Assembly (NCBI GenBank): GCA_030688105.1
Contig: JAUYIV010000276.1
Location: 1 to 5,775 of the forward strand
Origin: Actinomycetota bacterium
Lineage (GTDB): Bacteria; Actinomycetota; Acidimicrobiia; Spongiisociales; UBA11373
Reading direction: 5' to 3'
DNA: 5,775 bases
The notes under the pieces are model-generated. The model worked only from the letters and a program-made list of their open reading frames with translations. It was not told the origin of the DNA and searched no databases. The translations under genes and the position numbers were made by a program. Positions within the stretch are counted from its first letter, which is position 1. Every line of letters starts with the position of its first letter. Below, in pieces: positions 5,741-5,775 of the stretch.

Positions 5741-5775
5741 ACGGCCCCCTCGACGGCATCAGGGTGCTCGACCTC
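5737..5775 (+). CDS. Family III (CaiB/BaiF) CoA-transferase, first 13 codons, cut by window edge
   Basis: Only MNGPLDGIRVLDL is visible. The PLxGxRVLDL pattern right after the start is the characteristic N-terminus of CaiB/BaiF (formyl-CoA transferase-like) CoA-transferases, which move CoA between carboxylic acids through an aspartyl-CoA intermediate. The catalytic Asp is outside the window. The ATG overlaps the tetR stop (ATGA) with no SD of its own. The context of a thiolase, LeuA-like enzyme and molybdenum hydroxylase fits a CoA-activating enzyme. Thirteen residues support the family call but nothing about substrate. Confidence 0.78.
   Translation, partial: MNGPLDGIRVLDL

Overview
This is a very GC-rich bacterial chromosomal window with GTG as well as ATG starts, strong purine-rich ribosome binding sites and almost no space between genes. 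It suggests a high-GC soil or water bacterium. An actinobacterium is my first guess from composition and the style of the TetR protein, but no phylogenetic marker is present and the taxon is unproven. No rRNA, tRNA, CRISPR array or mobile element is visible.

The window holds two divergent catabolic-type transcription units around one intergenic region (about 3511-3836). The minus-strand unit reads leftward: a DUF35 OB-fold/zinc-ribbon protein (3510-3076), an SCP2-type thiolase (3079-1937), a PrpF-family isomerase (1940-801), a [2Fe-2S] small subunit of a molybdenum hydroxylase (804-334), and the start of its molybdopterin large subunit (337 to the window edge). The plus-strand unit reads rightward: a 2-isopropylmalate-synthase-like DRE-TIM enzyme (3837-5126), a TetR repressor (5123-5740), and the first 13 codons of a family III CoA-transferase (5737 to the edge). 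All six gene junctions are 4-nt ATGA or GTGA stop/start overlaps, so each unit looks like a translationally coupled operon.

Together the genes suggest CoA-dependent catabolism or remodelling of a carboxylic acid, probably aromatic, heterocyclic or branched. The CoA-transferase would activate the acid, the molybdenum hydroxylase would hydroxylate or reduce it, and the thiolase/DUF35 pair would cleave or form a C-C bond. The PrpF protein would move a double bond in an unsaturated di- or tricarboxylate, and the LeuA-like enzyme would make or break an alkylmalate-type bond. I do not recognise this combination as a described pathway, and the substrate cannot be read from the sequence.

The intergenic region holds the most unusual structure. 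A near-perfect 20-bp palindrome (3651-3670) overlaps the best minus-strand -35 candidate. A 17-nt sequence occurs in both leaders in the same orientation relative to each unit's transcription (3600-3616 minus, 3801-3817 plus). All three sites share the core CCGAACGG and are good candidates for the operator of the resident TetR protein. The LeuA-like gene also has a tandemly duplicated translation start, with two in-frame SD-ATG cassettes 21 nt apart.
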